From assembly GCA_964402925.1 (NCBI GenBank), contig CAYOED010000004.1:24612-88611 (forward strand): a stretch of DNA of 64,000 nt. The letters are read 5' to 3'. The notes under the pieces are model-generated. The model was not told the DNA's origin, searched no databases, and worked only from the letters and a program-made list of their open reading frames with translations. This stretch comes from Suilimivivens sp964402925 (GTDB taxonomy: Bacteria > Bacillota > Clostridia > Lachnospirales > Lachnospiraceae). Positions 8,664 through 17,861 of this stretch are shown in pieces; position 1 is the stretch's first letter; every line of letters begins with the position of its first letter. The position numbers and the translations under genes were made by a program.

Positions 8664-9503
8664 TTATCCTTTTCTGGCATATATAGCTTCCTTCAAACAA
8701 TTATATAGCTTCGCCGTCTTTTCATTTTCTGCAATTTTCGTCCTAAGGGGCGCCAGCGTCAGCCACATGATCAGGCGGAACCGGAAAAGCTGCCCACGGG
8801 AGAGGTACTTTTTCGTAATCTCTTTATGCTCCTTCGCTGAAATCCTGCGGTTTTCCTTTGTCTCCGAAAAACCGCCTCCCTCGTAATCCACAATCACTTC
8901 ATTATTATAAGCAAAATTAAACTCTTCCTTATTATCATCGTCAAGAAAACACCACAAAAATTGCTCATAATCCGCTCTTACACGATAACTTATGTCAAAA
9001 CAATGCCTGTCCAAAATCTCTCTGGAATAGAAGCATGCCTGATGGCAGGGTACATTCCGGTAACATGCAAAGGCATCTATATGAGGATTTGAAGGAGCCC
9101 TCTGACCCGTCTTTCTCTCATAAATATCTCCATAATAAATCCCTTTTTCCGCTTTTTCTGCACTCATGAACTTCCACATCTTCTTAAGCACATCCGCAGA
9201 ATAGAATAAGTCTCCGCAATTTAGGAAATAGAGAAATCTTCCCGCCGCTTCCTTCGCCGCCTGATTCATTGCATCATAAATTCCTTTATCCTTCTTTATG
9301 ACAAGCCGCAGCCTCCGCCCATCCAGTTCCCAGGCTTTTGCCAGTTCCTCTGCATCCGCCAATGAGCCATCCACGGAGCCTCCATCCTTCACGATCACTT
9401 CAAAATCGTGGAATGTCTGACTCTTAATACTTTCAAGGGTACTTTGCAGTTTTTCGCCGGGATTTAAACACACCACAATAATTGAAAAAAATGGTTCCTT
9501 CAT
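8664..9503 (-). CDS. Glycosyltransferase family 2
   Basis: 279 residues. The GT-A start FSIIVVCLNPGEKL is followed by VKDGGSVDGS and KDKGIYDAMNQAAKEA, the pattern of the WcaA/colanic-acid type of GT2 enzymes, in which the usual DxD region reads YFLNCGDLF. The C-terminal 60 residues are basic and partly hydrophobic (LFRFRLIMWLTLAPLR), suggesting membrane association. It lies mid-operon, 19 bp after the EpsG gene. Inference: it adds an internal sugar to the exopolysaccharide repeat unit. Confidence 0.83.
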   Translation of the reverse strand: MKEPFFSIIVVCLNPGEKLQSTLESIKSQTFHDFEVIVKDGGSVDGSLADAEELAKAWELDGRRLRLVIKKDKGIYDAMNQAAKEAAGRFLYFLNCGDLFYSADVLKKMWKFMSAEKAEKGIYYGDIYERKTGQRAPSNPHIDAFACYRNVPCHQACFYSREILDRHCFDISYRVRADYEQFLWCFLDDDNKEEFNFAYNNEVIVDYEGGGFSETKENRRISAKEHKEITKKYLSRGQLFRFRLIMWLTLAPLRTKIAENEKTAKLYNCLKEAIYARKG

Positions 9504-9522
9504 AATCGCTCTCCTCCCTGCC

Positions 9523-10632
9523 TCAATTCACATCTGAGAGAATGGGCACCATATCGTGGAACAGGAAGGTCTCGTAGGGCAAGATCCTCAATCCATCGTT
9601 CCCTGCCTTCATCAAGATGAAAATTCCAAAATACAAGATTGCCGCTCCAATCACGCCTGCAGTGAAGAATTTTCTCACCTTTTCATTTTCTATGCCGGAA
9701 AGCAGCGCCGGCAGGAAAAAGATATGGGTTATGGTCAGATAATACCCGATTCTGGATATGATTGGCAAAAAGGAACAGCACACGTACATCACCAGCGCTC
9801 CTAAGTTGCAATAAAAGTAAAAACGATTCCGACTGTCGTCCTTCACCGTCTTTTTATAACAGATTAAAGCCAGCACCAGCACCGCCAGACAGCGGGCAAT
9901 ATTTACCAGGCTGGTTCCCCCTTCCAGATATTCCGTGTCCTCATAGGTCGGATAAAGAAACACAACTGCTTTCAGATAAAAGTCCTGCATGAAAAAGAAG
10001 GTGGAACAGAACACCGCCGCTATGGCAAGCTGCCACTTTTTCCAAGACAAAGATGCCAAAACATATAGCGGTATCACTACCAGAACCGACTTGTGGAGCG
10101 TTGCCCCAATCAGCACCAGAAGAAGGAATTTGACCCATTCCCTGCGAAGTACATAAGGAATGGCAATCACTGCTATGGCAAGGGCAAGATAATAACGCAC
10201 CGTGTTGAAAGACTGAAAATAATACCCAAAAGCCATGAACAGGAAAAAACTAAACGCAAAGGAATCTGCCTGCCTATATATGGCAATCAAGAACAGAAGA
10301 ATCGTAAAGAAAGCAAAAAAGGCAAAGACCAGCAAATAATTCTCAAAACCGCTGATGCCGTAAAGGATCTTCACCACCAGGTTAAAGCCAAACTCTGTGG
10401 GCACAAAGGCATCACAGTTAATAAGATGCATGAACTCTACATATTTGGCATAATCATTGCCCACATTCAGCCGGCATGCCGCTGTGCCGAACAAAAGCAG
10501 AAAAACAGATACCAGACAAAGTCCGTTCAGTATCTGCTGCCTGCTGACGATATTCTGCTGTTTTTTACAGCGGTTATCCACCATCAGTCCAAGCAGGACT
10601 GTCAGCACCGCCACCATAATATATAAAACCAT
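9523..10632 (-). CDS. EpsG-family membrane protein, probable exopolysaccharide polymerase
   Basis: 369 residues with about ten membrane segments spread along the whole length. The first is at residues 3-18 and a characteristic RLNVGNDYAKYVEFM loop follows near residue 58, matching the EpsG family. EpsG proteins are Wzy-like polymerases that join lipid-linked repeat units outside the membrane. Its position between glycosyltransferase genes and near a Wzz-like gene supports this role. No second polytopic protein of the Wzx type is found in the cluster. Start ATG at 10632, 2 bp after the preceding stop. Confidence 0.82.
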   Translation of the reverse strand: MVLYIMVAVLTVLLGLMVDNRCKKQQNIVSRQQILNGLCLVSVFLLLFGTAACRLNVGNDYAKYVEFMHLINCDAFVPTEFGFNLVVKILYGISGFENYLLVFAFFAFFTILLFLIAIYRQADSFAFSFFLFMAFGYYFQSFNTVRYYLALAIAVIAIPYVLRREWVKFLLLVLIGATLHKSVLVVIPLYVLASLSWKKWQLAIAAVFCSTFFFMQDFYLKAVVFLYPTYEDTEYLEGGTSLVNIARCLAVLVLALICYKKTVKDDSRNRFYFYCNLGALVMYVCCSFLPIISRIGYYLTITHIFFLPALLSGIENEKVRKFFTAGVIGAAILYFGIFILMKAGNDGLRILPYETFLFHDMVPILSDVN

Positions 10633-10634
10633 AT

Positions 10635-11450
10635 TTATACCCCTTTGGTAAGTCCGTTTCTGTTCTTTCCTTCTTTGATTCCCTGCTTCATCAGCCGGTA
10701 CGCTTCCCCAAGGGACATCTCTTTTAACATCTCACCTCTGTGTGCATACAAAAAACGCAGGGAAAAGACCTTTGCCAGAACGCCGTACAAATGATGGTAC
10801 AGCACGCCTCTGTCTATAAAAAACTTTTGGTTATAACCCTTGAACCATGTGGATTCCCGGTAAACCTCCTCGCCCAATTCCTCTGTGTGCGCATATAAAT
10901 GAAGTCCCTTTTTCAGACAATCATGTAAGAACAGGCTGTCCTCCCCGTTGCTGTACCTAGCACCCCCTCCGAAAAGAAGGGAAAAGCTTACATTCGCCCG
11001 ACGCAGAGCTTCTGTGCGCGCCGCCACCGCAAAGGTGGGATATCTGCCGTAATTGTACCAACGTATCCTCTTTTCCGACTGATTATAATAAGTAGCCCGG
11101 GACGGATCCACCTTAAAATTAAAGGTAATCACATCCGCATCTTTGTTTTTTTCAAAAGCCCGGCACACGATTTTCTCATATCCCGGATAAAAAACAATAT
11201 CCTCATCCGAAAAAAGGCATAACTCTGAATCTGCACGGGCAAGCGCCGTATTCCGGCTTAGTCCCACGCCTCTCTCAGCCATGGAAAAACAGCGAATCAA
11301 CCTGCCCTTATGCCGATATTCCTGATAAGCATAATAATCACATTGATTCACTATGATGGCATCCGTCTCCAGATTCATCTTTTCCGCCAGCATATTCACT
11401 TCCTGCTTTACCGCTGCTGCAAGTACCTGCAGCTTCTTCTTCTCACTCAT
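10635..11450 (-). CDS. Glycosyltransferase family 2-like protein
   Basis: 271 residues resembling the GT2 fold but lacking the usual N-terminal IIVPVYN strand. Instead it starts with KKLQVLAAAVKQEVNMLAEK and has AIIVNQCDYYAY. The nucleotide-sugar region is recognisable in AERGVGLSRNTALARADSEL, followed by LFSDEDIVFYPGYEKI, the DxD-like site. Similar proteins appear in Firmicute capsule loci as glycosyltransferases. It lies directly before epsG. Activity is inferred from the SDEDI site; the altered N terminus makes a modified specificity possible. Confidence 0.7.
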   Translation of the reverse strand: MSEKKKLQVLAAAVKQEVNMLAEKMNLETDAIIVNQCDYYAYQEYRHKGRLIRCFSMAERGVGLSRNTALARADSELCLFSDEDIVFYPGYEKIVCRAFEKNKDADVITFNFKVDPSRATYYNQSEKRIRWYNYGRYPTFAVAARTEALRRANVSFSLLFGGGARYSNGEDSLFLHDCLKKGLHLYAHTEELGEEVYRESTWFKGYNQKFFIDRGVLYHHLYGVLAKVFSLRFLYAHRGEMLKEMSLGEAYRLMKQGIKEGKNRNGLTKGV

Positions 11451-11471
11451 TCCCTATATGCTAACGCTCCT

Positions 11472-12605
11472 CTATGCATAGTAGCGGTTCAAAAATTCCT
11501 CATCAGCCTGTGCAATGATCATACCAAGCACCTTACAGTCCTGATTTTTGAGGAAACTTAAAATCCGCGCCGTTTTTCTTCCCGTGTCTGTTCCAAACGG
11601 AAGCAAAAGCATTACCCCGCCTGCTTCTCTGATCTGGCGGCACTCATCTTCTGATAAAACATTCGCGTTGAAGGCAAGCACATTCCACTCACTGCTTTTT
11701 CCGGATTCATCTTCTTCCTTCGGCACGCTCCAGTTAAGACCGACTTCCTCATAGCCGCTGCTGCTATAAGCCTCCAGCCCTTCTCTGTCTAAGAGTCTTT
11801 CGATCTCCAGCCTGCGGGTATCCGCATGATCCGCCATATCCAAAATAGCAAAGGTTCTCTTATCTCCCAATGTATAATGGATGTTTGCCTTCAACTCCCT
11901 TGCATACGGCTGCAGCCCCTTCTGATTCCGGGTCAGGATTCCAAGGGCTCTGCAGTGATACCTTTTCTCGATATCTTCCTGCACATAGATGGATTCGTCC
12001 AGAACATAGTGAAAACCAATAACGATAAGCGACAATACACCAAGCAGAACCCCTCCTGCCACACAGGCTGAGGTCGTTCTATCATCCCAGTATACCCTCT
12101 CCGGCACACCAGAGCGGAGGACTTTGATTTGATCCAGTTCCTCGCTGTCTCTGGCATATTCCCGCAATCCGCTTTCCAGCGCACTCCTGATTTCGCGGAC
12201 GTATTTTTCATCTTCCCCTCTCACCCTAACGGTAAGAAGCCTTATATCCGACAAGATTTCGGCAGTCGTTGCTTCCATGACCTCCTCCCGCTCATAACCG
12301 GGAAGTTCCTGCATGACAAGATCCAGAATCGGATCCGTATCTAACAAATCATTCCATGTGTATCCATTATAATATTGATATACTTCGCCGTTTTCATCAT
12401 GTCCGAAACTGATATACAGCTTTGACACTGCCTCATATTCCACCGGCATCTTCACAGAACGCGCCACCTGATAAATGACTCCGCCGCAGGTAGCCCCTAA
12501 AACCGTCAATACCACAGCCAGCCATATCCTCTTTTGCAGATACAGCATCAGCCGCTTCAAGTCCATTCCCCTGTTTAAATATTCTTCATTCTTTTCCATT
12601 TTCAT
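11472..12605 (-). CDS. Wzz/CapA-like chain-length protein with degenerate C-terminal kinase-like domain
   Basis: 377 residues. Membrane segments are at about 27-48 and 180-200 with an extracytoplasmic domain between, the Wzz layout that sets polysaccharide chain length. The cytoplasmic C-terminal 170 residues look like a bacterial tyrosine kinase relic: REAGGVMLLLPFGTDTGRKT and CKVLGMIIAQADEEFLNRYY match the end of CpsD/CapB kinases, but no Walker A loop is present. It is therefore probably a pseudokinase or scaffold. The start ATG at 12605 overlaps the sugar-transferase gene by 20 bp; an ATG two codons downstream is an alternative. Confidence 0.75.
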   Translation of the reverse strand: MKMEKNEEYLNRGMDLKRLMLYLQKRIWLAVVLTVLGATCGGVIYQVARSVKMPVEYEAVSKLYISFGHDENGEVYQYYNGYTWNDLLDTDPILDLVMQELPGYEREEVMEATTAEILSDIRLLTVRVRGEDEKYVREIRSALESGLREYARDSEELDQIKVLRSGVPERVYWDDRTTSACVAGGVLLGVLSLIVIGFHYVLDESIYVQEDIEKRYHCRALGILTRNQKGLQPYARELKANIHYTLGDKRTFAILDMADHADTRRLEIERLLDREGLEAYSSSGYEEVGLNWSVPKEEDESGKSSEWNVLAFNANVLSEDECRQIREAGGVMLLLPFGTDTGRKTARILSFLKNQDCKVLGMIIAQADEEFLNRYYA

Positions 12606-14004
12606 TGTTTAAAGGTTCTCCTGCTTCTATAGCCTTCATGGCTGTTACCTGCGTCTTATCGACCCCTTCTGTACTTTCCGGTTTAATCAGAATCTTAAGT
12701 GTCAGAAGCATCAGTTTCAAATCCAGCCATATAGAATAATTTTCAATATAGGATAAGTCAAGCTTTAATTTGTCATAGGGTGTGGTGTTGTACTTTCCAT
12801 AGACCTGCGCATAACCTGCCAGTCCTGCCTTTACCTTCATCCGGAATACAAATTCCGGCATTTCCTCCACATACTGCTCAATAATTTCCGGTCTCTCCGG
12901 TCTGGGACCGATAAAGGACATATCGCCCTTTAAGATATTGAAAAGTTGGGGAAGTTCATCAATCCGCACCGCCCGGATGAATTTTCCGACTGGTGTGATT
13001 CTGCTGTCATTTTTGGCTGCCAGCCTTGCCACACCGTCCTTTTCCGCGTCCACCCGCATGCTTCTGAATTTCATGATGGAAAACTGCCTGCCGCCGATGG
13101 TACATCGGATCTGCTTATATAACACTGGTCCGCCGTCATAACATTTAATTAAAACTGCAGTAATCAGCATAAAGGGCGATGCAATCACCAGAAGAAGCAA
13201 CGCGCACACAATATCAATGATCCGCTTTGCCAACCTCTGTTCTACCGTCAGTGCATACTCTCTGGTAACAAAAATCGGCGTGTCAAAAAGATGCATCTGG
13301 TCAGAACCTTTAATCAGCACATCCGGTATCTTGGGCATCAGATAAACCCGGATGGACCTGCTGTAACAATATTTCATCAGCCGGTTCCGCTCCTTAGTGG
13401 GAATATCCCACAACACCACTGCTCCATACCCTTTATTTATTTCCATTTCCAGCTTCATAAGCCCTTCTTTAATATCTATGCATTTTACAATATTATATTT
13501 GTCCTTCCTGGACGCGAATTTTAAAAGAATATCCTTGATATCCCTCTCTCCATGCACAAGCAGCATATCTCTGGGCGGAAATACTCTCCGGTAAATAGCG
13601 TTGCAGATCCAAGACCACGCTGCTGCAATCATTATCTGTAAAATCGTTGCCCACACAAACCAGTCTGCCGGAACCAGCCAGTTGTGCATCAGGGACAGCT
13701 GGAAATATGTAATTACATTTACAAACAATAATGCAAAAATCTGGGATAAAAAGATATCCATAGATTTCAAATAACCAATTTTCAGCCCGCCATAAGTATT
13801 AGTAAAGAAAAACAGCAGTACAAAATAAATCGCAACAATCAGAATATGACCATTCCGATAATATTTCAGACGCCGGTTGAAGTCATTGAGAATAGGATAA
13901 TAATATTCCAGCCAGATATATGCGTAAATTCCAGTCTGCACGAGCAGAATCACATAACTCAGCCATAAGACGATTATTTTTTTCAGAGATTCCAAACGTT
14001 TCAC
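12586..14004 (-). CDS. Polyprenyl-phosphate sugar phosphotransferase (initiating transferase)
   Basis: 472 residues. About four to five membrane segments occupy the first 140 residues, a CoA-binding-like middle domain follows, and the C-terminal 200 residues are the bacterial sugar transferase domain. The latter shows RIIDIVCALLLLVIASPFML, FSIMKFRSMRVDAEKDG and RIDELPQLFNILKGDMSFIG with the conserved GPRPERPE. It transfers a sugar-1-phosphate to undecaprenyl phosphate, starting each exopolysaccharide repeat unit at the cytoplasmic membrane. It is the third gene of the operon. The transferred sugar (Glc, Gal or a HexNAc) cannot be assigned from sequence. Confidence 0.9.
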   Translation of the reverse strand: MKRLESLKKIIVLWLSYVILLVQTGIYAYIWLEYYYPILNDFNRRLKYYRNGHILIVAIYFVLLFFFTNTYGGLKIGYLKSMDIFLSQIFALLFVNVITYFQLSLMHNWLVPADWFVWATILQIMIAAAWSWICNAIYRRVFPPRDMLLVHGERDIKDILLKFASRKDKYNIVKCIDIKEGLMKLEMEINKGYGAVVLWDIPTKERNRLMKYCYSRSIRVYLMPKIPDVLIKGSDQMHLFDTPIFVTREYALTVEQRLAKRIIDIVCALLLLVIASPFMLITAVLIKCYDGGPVLYKQIRCTIGGRQFSIMKFRSMRVDAEKDGVARLAAKNDSRITPVGKFIRAVRIDELPQLFNILKGDMSFIGPRPERPEIIEQYVEEMPEFVFRMKVKAGLAGYAQVYGKYNTTPYDKLKLDLSYIENYSIWLDLKLMLLTLKILIKPESTEGVDKTQVTAMKAIEAGEPLNNENGKE

Positions 14005-14026
14005 CTATACACCTCATGCATACAAA

Positions 14027-14788
14027 CTACAGTCTTCTTAGCGTAGCGCGCAGTGCCCAGAAAAACAGGTTGTAAACACTGTACCACAAAGAAAGCTTTT
14101 CTTCCTTCCGATACAGATTCCAGATTCTTCTGACTGCCACAAGTTTATTGGAAGATAAGGATTTCGGCGGTCTGCGGTAAATGGTCAATACCTCGCCAAG
14201 TCCATAGCCATTAAAGCTGCGCAGGATCTTCCACCATGTCGCTGTATCTTCACTTTTGACATCCGGCATCTGAATCAATTCCCTGCCGGTCTTTTCTGTA
14301 TCAATTAAAACCGTGCTGGTAAAAATCACGGTTCTGGAAAGCGCCTGCCGATAAACAAGGACTTCCGGAACATGTACTACCTTTCCTGTCCTTTTCGCAT
14401 TTTCGTCCCCGAACTCATAGGCAGTAAATACAAACGCTGCCTGCTTCTCTTCCATAAATGCCAGTTCTTTTTCCAGCTTGTCCGGCATCCAAACATCATC
14501 TGCGTCAAGAAATGCGATATATCTCCCTTTCGCCTGTGCAATTCCGGTATTTCTTGCCCTTGCCGCTCCTTCATTCACAGACTTTGCAATCAGCCTGACT
14601 TTTCCGTCCGCCTTTGCCATGCAGCCTTCAATCTTTACCCTGCTGTCATCTTGTGAACAGTCGTCCACCAGAATCAATTCCCAATTCTTATAACTCTGGG
14701 CACGCACCATGGCTATGGTTTCTTCTATATAAGCACCGGCATTATAGACCGGAACGATAATGCTGACCAGCTTGTCCTGATTTTCCAT
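14027..14788 (-). CDS. Glycosyltransferase family 2
   Basis: 253 residues, close to a minimal GT2 domain: VSIIVPVYNAGAYIEETIAM, VDDCSQDDS, NEGAARARNTGIAQAKG and the metal site FLDADDVWMPDKL (about 93-105). The C-terminal end, YSVYNLFFWALRATLRRL, could be an amphipathic membrane anchor. Second gene of the operon; its ATG directly abuts the stop of the first gene (14789). It probably adds the second sugar of the repeat unit, by position only. Confidence 0.86.
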   Translation of the reverse strand: MENQDKLVSIIVPVYNAGAYIEETIAMVRAQSYKNWELILVDDCSQDDSRVKIEGCMAKADGKVRLIAKSVNEGAARARNTGIAQAKGRYIAFLDADDVWMPDKLEKELAFMEEKQAAFVFTAYEFGDENAKRTGKVVHVPEVLVYRQALSRTVIFTSTVLIDTEKTGRELIQMPDVKSEDTATWWKILRSFNGYGLGEVLTIYRRPPKSLSSNKLVAVRRIWNLYRKEEKLSLWYSVYNLFFWALRATLRRL

Positions 14789-15718
14789 CTAAATTTCCTC
14801 TTTTACAAGATAGATTGGTCTTCTTTTCACTTCCATATACGTTTTTGCAAGATATTGTCCCACAATTCCCAGACAGAAGAGCTGTACTCCGCTGATCAGC
14901 GAAATAATACATACCAATGAGGGCCAGCCGGAAGTGGGGTCTCCAAATAAAAGTTTCCTTACAATAATAAAAATAATAAACACAAACGCCGCCACACAGA
15001 ACAGCACCCCCATAAAAGCGGCAAACGCCAACGGCGCTGTGGAAAACGCAGTTATCCCTTCCAGCGAATAAATGAACAGCTTCCAGAAGGACCACTTAGT
15101 CTCTCCCTTCTTCCGCTCGATATTTTCAAACTCCAGCCATTTGGTCTCAAATCCCACCCAGCCGAATATCCCTTTGCTGAACCGGTTGTACTCTGGCATG
15201 GAAAGAATAGCGTCCACTACCTGTCTGGTCATCAGACGATAATCCCTTGCGCCATCCATGATTTCGGTTTTGGAGAATTTTTTCATGAGACGATAGAACA
15301 GTCTTGCAAAAAGAGAACGTATAGGCGGTTCTCCCTTACGGGTAACGCGCCTTGTCGCCACAGAATCATAGCCCTGCTCCAGATAGCCGTACATTTCCGG
15401 CAGGAGCGATGGCGGATCCTGCAAATCGGCATCCAGAAACACTACAAAATCACCATTTGCCTTTTCCATACCTGCATAGAGAGCAGCTTCCTTTCCGAAA
15501 TTTCTGGAAAAAGAAAGCAAATGCACACGCTTGTCCTTTTCTATCAGCTTCTTTACCTCCCGGGCGGTATGATCCTTGGAGCCGTCATTTATATACCAAA
15601 GCTCCAATTCCACTTCCTTTTCCCGGAAAAAGGATTCATTCTTTATAAACTCCTGATAAAAATCAGCCACATTTTCTTCTTCATTGTAACAGGGCACAAC
15701 TGCACTGAGTAATTTCAT
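14789..15718 (-). CDS. GtrB-like polyprenyl-phosphate glycosyltransferase (GT2 with two C-terminal membrane helices)
   Basis: 309 residues. The GT2 catalytic domain has SAVVPCYNEEENV, FSRNFGKEAALYAGMEKA and DADLQDPPSLLPEM (about 96-109). Two membrane helices follow at about 232-255 and 267-290, the layout of GtrB/DPM1 enzymes that make undecaprenyl-phosphate-sugar. That lipid sugar is the donor class used by GT-C enzymes such as the product of the last gene of this operon, so the two may act together on the outer face. First gene of the operon; it follows a 340-bp intergenic region holding a hairpin repeat and a terminator. Confidence 0.85.
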   Translation of the reverse strand: MKLLSAVVPCYNEEENVADFYQEFIKNESFFREKEVELELWYINDGSKDHTAREVKKLIEKDKRVHLLSFSRNFGKEAALYAGMEKANGDFVVFLDADLQDPPSLLPEMYGYLEQGYDSVATRRVTRKGEPPIRSLFARLFYRLMKKFSKTEIMDGARDYRLMTRQVVDAILSMPEYNRFSKGIFGWVGFETKWLEFENIERKKGETKWSFWKLFIYSLEGITAFSTAPLAFAAFMGVLFCVAAFVFIIFIIVRKLLFGDPTSGWPSLVCIISLISGVQLFCLGIVGQYLAKTYMEVKRRPIYLVKEEI

Positions 15719-15811
15719 GATGTTCCATTACCTCTTGTTTCAACACACATTTCCATAATATGTCTATGTTAACCTATATTCTATCACACAAAGACAAATA
15801 TCACAACAAAC

Positions 15812-15841
15812 AAAAAGGCGGGGACCGCAAAAGTCCCTGCC
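15812..15841 (-). terminator. Rho-independent terminator downstream of the 20339-16058 operon
   Basis: On the minus strand GGCAGGGAC-ttttgcg-GTCCCCGCC is followed directly by TTTTTGTTTG. It lies just beyond the hairpin repeat at 15855-16030, so the repeat would be transcribed as the 3' end of the upstream operon before termination. No T-run follows the stem on the plus strand. Confidence 0.75.
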
Positions 15842-15854
15842 GTCGTTACTTTTC

Positions 15855-16030
15855 GCAGAATAGCCGGTAGTCCGCACAGGACAGGTAAATATACCAACGT
15901 CGTCGCGCTCCCGCTCCATAAAAACGTAGCAGTGCTAAGCTCAAAAGAACTTCGCTAAGCACTGACGTTTTTATAGGGACTCCTTTTAGTATATTTACCT
16001 GTCCTGTGCTACGTTATCGGTTAGCCTGCA
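15855..16030 (+). repeat. Hairpin repeat type A, copy 1
   Basis: The outer stem pairs GCACAGGACAGGTAAATATA (15874-15893) with its complement TATATTTACCTGTCCTGTGC (15990-16009). The core CGTCGTCGCGCTCCCGCTCC is followed by an inner hairpin: ATAAAAACGT and CAGTGCTAAGC pair with GCTAAGCACTG and ACGTTTTTAT. The right side ends AGGGACTCCTTTT, and the flanks TAGCCGGTAGTCCG and TTATCGGTTAGCCTGC also pair partly. The same core recurs at 55412-55600, 55639-55807 (opposite strand) and 63941-64000. It lies in the 3' region of the gene ending at 16058. No protein is encoded. Confidence 0.88.
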
Positions 16031-16057
16031 AAGTAATATGTTGTTCAGTTCCTCAGG

Positions 16058-17851
16058 CTACCACTGTTTGCAATCCTCCTGGTTCATTTCACTCCTCTCT
16101 TCACTTTCCAATTCCCTGCATTCACCGGTTATCAGATTCACTTCCATACTATATGTTTTTGTGTGCTCCTCCTCCCACACATCATCGTACCATGGAACTT
16201 TATAAAAAATACAATAATCCATCATAAAGCCTTCATTAGTAGCTTTTACCGGATAATACTCCAAGATAAAAAAACGATTTTCTTCCCAGTTTATATCCGC
16301 CATTTTCTCCCCGATTATGCTCCGGATATTCTGGTTTACCTGTTCCTCCAGTTCATTTTCCTCTATCCACTTTAGGTTTACACTTTTACAGTCTTCTGCC
16401 AGACACGTGATATAGTCCACTCTCCCGCTCCTATCTCTTTCCTTGAATTCATAATGGCTGTTAAATCCCAGAACCGGTGTATATTTAATGGAGACTACAT
16501 GTTCATAGGTGCCTTCTTTTATCAAATATCCTTCAATCTGCTGCTCAAATTCATTGATATCCTGATATACAATATAGGTGATATTCCCTTTCGGTGTTTC
16601 TTCTACAAAGAAATTCCGGGGTATCATCTCCCCTTCCCATATATCCAGACCGCACATCTTCATAAAATCGGTCTCTTCACCTGATGTCTCCATAGAATAG
16701 AACAGTCTGCTCTTGCCCCCATGCCTGCCATTATATCTCCACCCGTCTTCCCCAAAAAGAATATCATAATATCTATAAAGACCTCTACTCGGCATGCCTG
16801 CTCCCCTTATCCATGCATGAAAATTGAACTTCACATATTCTTCTTTGACTCCATCATTATCTATGTCACTTGCGAATAGGTCTGCCGAATATCCAGTAGG
16901 CAGACACAGTTCCCACAGCTCCTCCCCATATTCTTTCAGGAGTTCTTTCGAGAGCTCATTCAGTTCATCCATATTCTTTTTTCTATATCTGTCTAATAGT
17001 TCCTGTGTCTGCCTCTCATCCGCCACTTCAACTTCTGCACTGCCATATTCAAGCCGCGCATCCCTCGCACCGCAATTGCAGTGGAATCTGTTCATTACAT
17101 GATATAGATCCATTCCCCTGTTCATCAACTTATCAACATCGATGTCTCCTTCATTTTTTATGATTTCAATGCCCATATCAGTACATCGATATTCAAACGT
17201 GAGCCTGCCGCATGGGATACCTTCTGAAAGCCAGTATACAGTCATCGCATACTGTTCCTGCTGATCACAGAACAAAAGGTAAGCTTCTCCTTCATACTGG
17301 AGCACTTCTATGATGTCGGACCATTCAACTCTGGTGTCAAACACTGGCTGGAAATAAGTTAATTCATATCCACCATCTTCTGCTCCCAAATAAATCACGA
17401 GCCTGTTCGCTATTTGCCATCCCGACATGGCTCTGCTATTTGCCGGACCATATTCTATCAAGTCTTCTATCCCATCACTATTTACATCAGCAGATATCAT
17501 GCAGACTCCATTAGTCGGAACAGTAAAGTAGTCCTCTGCATACCCCTTTATATATCTCATAATGGGCTCCTCGCCCGCCAGCAAAGCTGTTTCCTCCAAA
17601 CTCAATTCCTCCGAAATCACATATTGATCTAATTCTGCCCGCCTGCCTTCCCTGCACACTTGCTCAATATACCGTCCAAACTTCACTAACGGAGGAAGCT
17701 GTGAGCAGACTGCGTCTTCCTTCTCGTTTTCTGACATTTCAACGGTCATTTCGTCTTCACGTTCCAAATGACTGCTCCATTTTTCCATAAGCATCACTAC
17801 CGCCAACACAACAAACAAAATACTGCCAATCCTTTTCCACTTCTTTTTCAT
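16058..17851 (-). CDS. Membrane-anchored protein with D-x-D/N-x-DG loops, function unknown
   Basis: 597 residues. One N-terminal membrane anchor (WKRIGSILFVVLAVVMLM, residues 4-21) leads to a large predicted outside domain. Two calcium-loop or FG-GAP-like motifs are visible: DVNSDGIEDLIEYG and DIDNDGVKEEYVKF. A cysteine pair is at NRFHCNCGARD. The remainder is acidic and aromatic, as in surface proteins. The start at ATG 17851 removes an 18-residue extension that runs into the upstream gene. Last of three similar genes; 10 bp separates it from its neighbour. I do not recognise a catalytic motif. Confidence 0.68.
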   Translation of the reverse strand: MKKKWKRIGSILFVVLAVVMLMEKWSSHLEREDEMTVEMSENEKEDAVCSQLPPLVKFGRYIEQVCREGRRAELDQYVISEELSLEETALLAGEEPIMRYIKGYAEDYFTVPTNGVCMISADVNSDGIEDLIEYGPANSRAMSGWQIANRLVIYLGAEDGGYELTYFQPVFDTRVEWSDIIEVLQYEGEAYLLFCDQQEQYAMTVYWLSEGIPCGRLTFEYRCTDMGIEIIKNEGDIDVDKLMNRGMDLYHVMNRFHCNCGARDARLEYGSAEVEVADERQTQELLDRYRKKNMDELNELSKELLKEYGEELWELCLPTGYSADLFASDIDNDGVKEEYVKFNFHAWIRGAGMPSRGLYRYYDILFGEDGWRYNGRHGGKSRLFYSMETSGEETDFMKMCGLDIWEGEMIPRNFFVEETPKGNITYIVYQDINEFEQQIEGYLIKEGTYEHVVSIKYTPVLGFNSHYEFKERDRSGRVDYITCLAEDCKSVNLKWIEENELEEQVNQNIRSIIGEKMADINWEENRFFILEYYPVKATNEGFMMDYCIFYKVPWYDDVWEEEHTKTYSMEVNLITGECRELESEERSEMNQEDCKQW

Positions 17852-17861
17852 AAGATCACCG

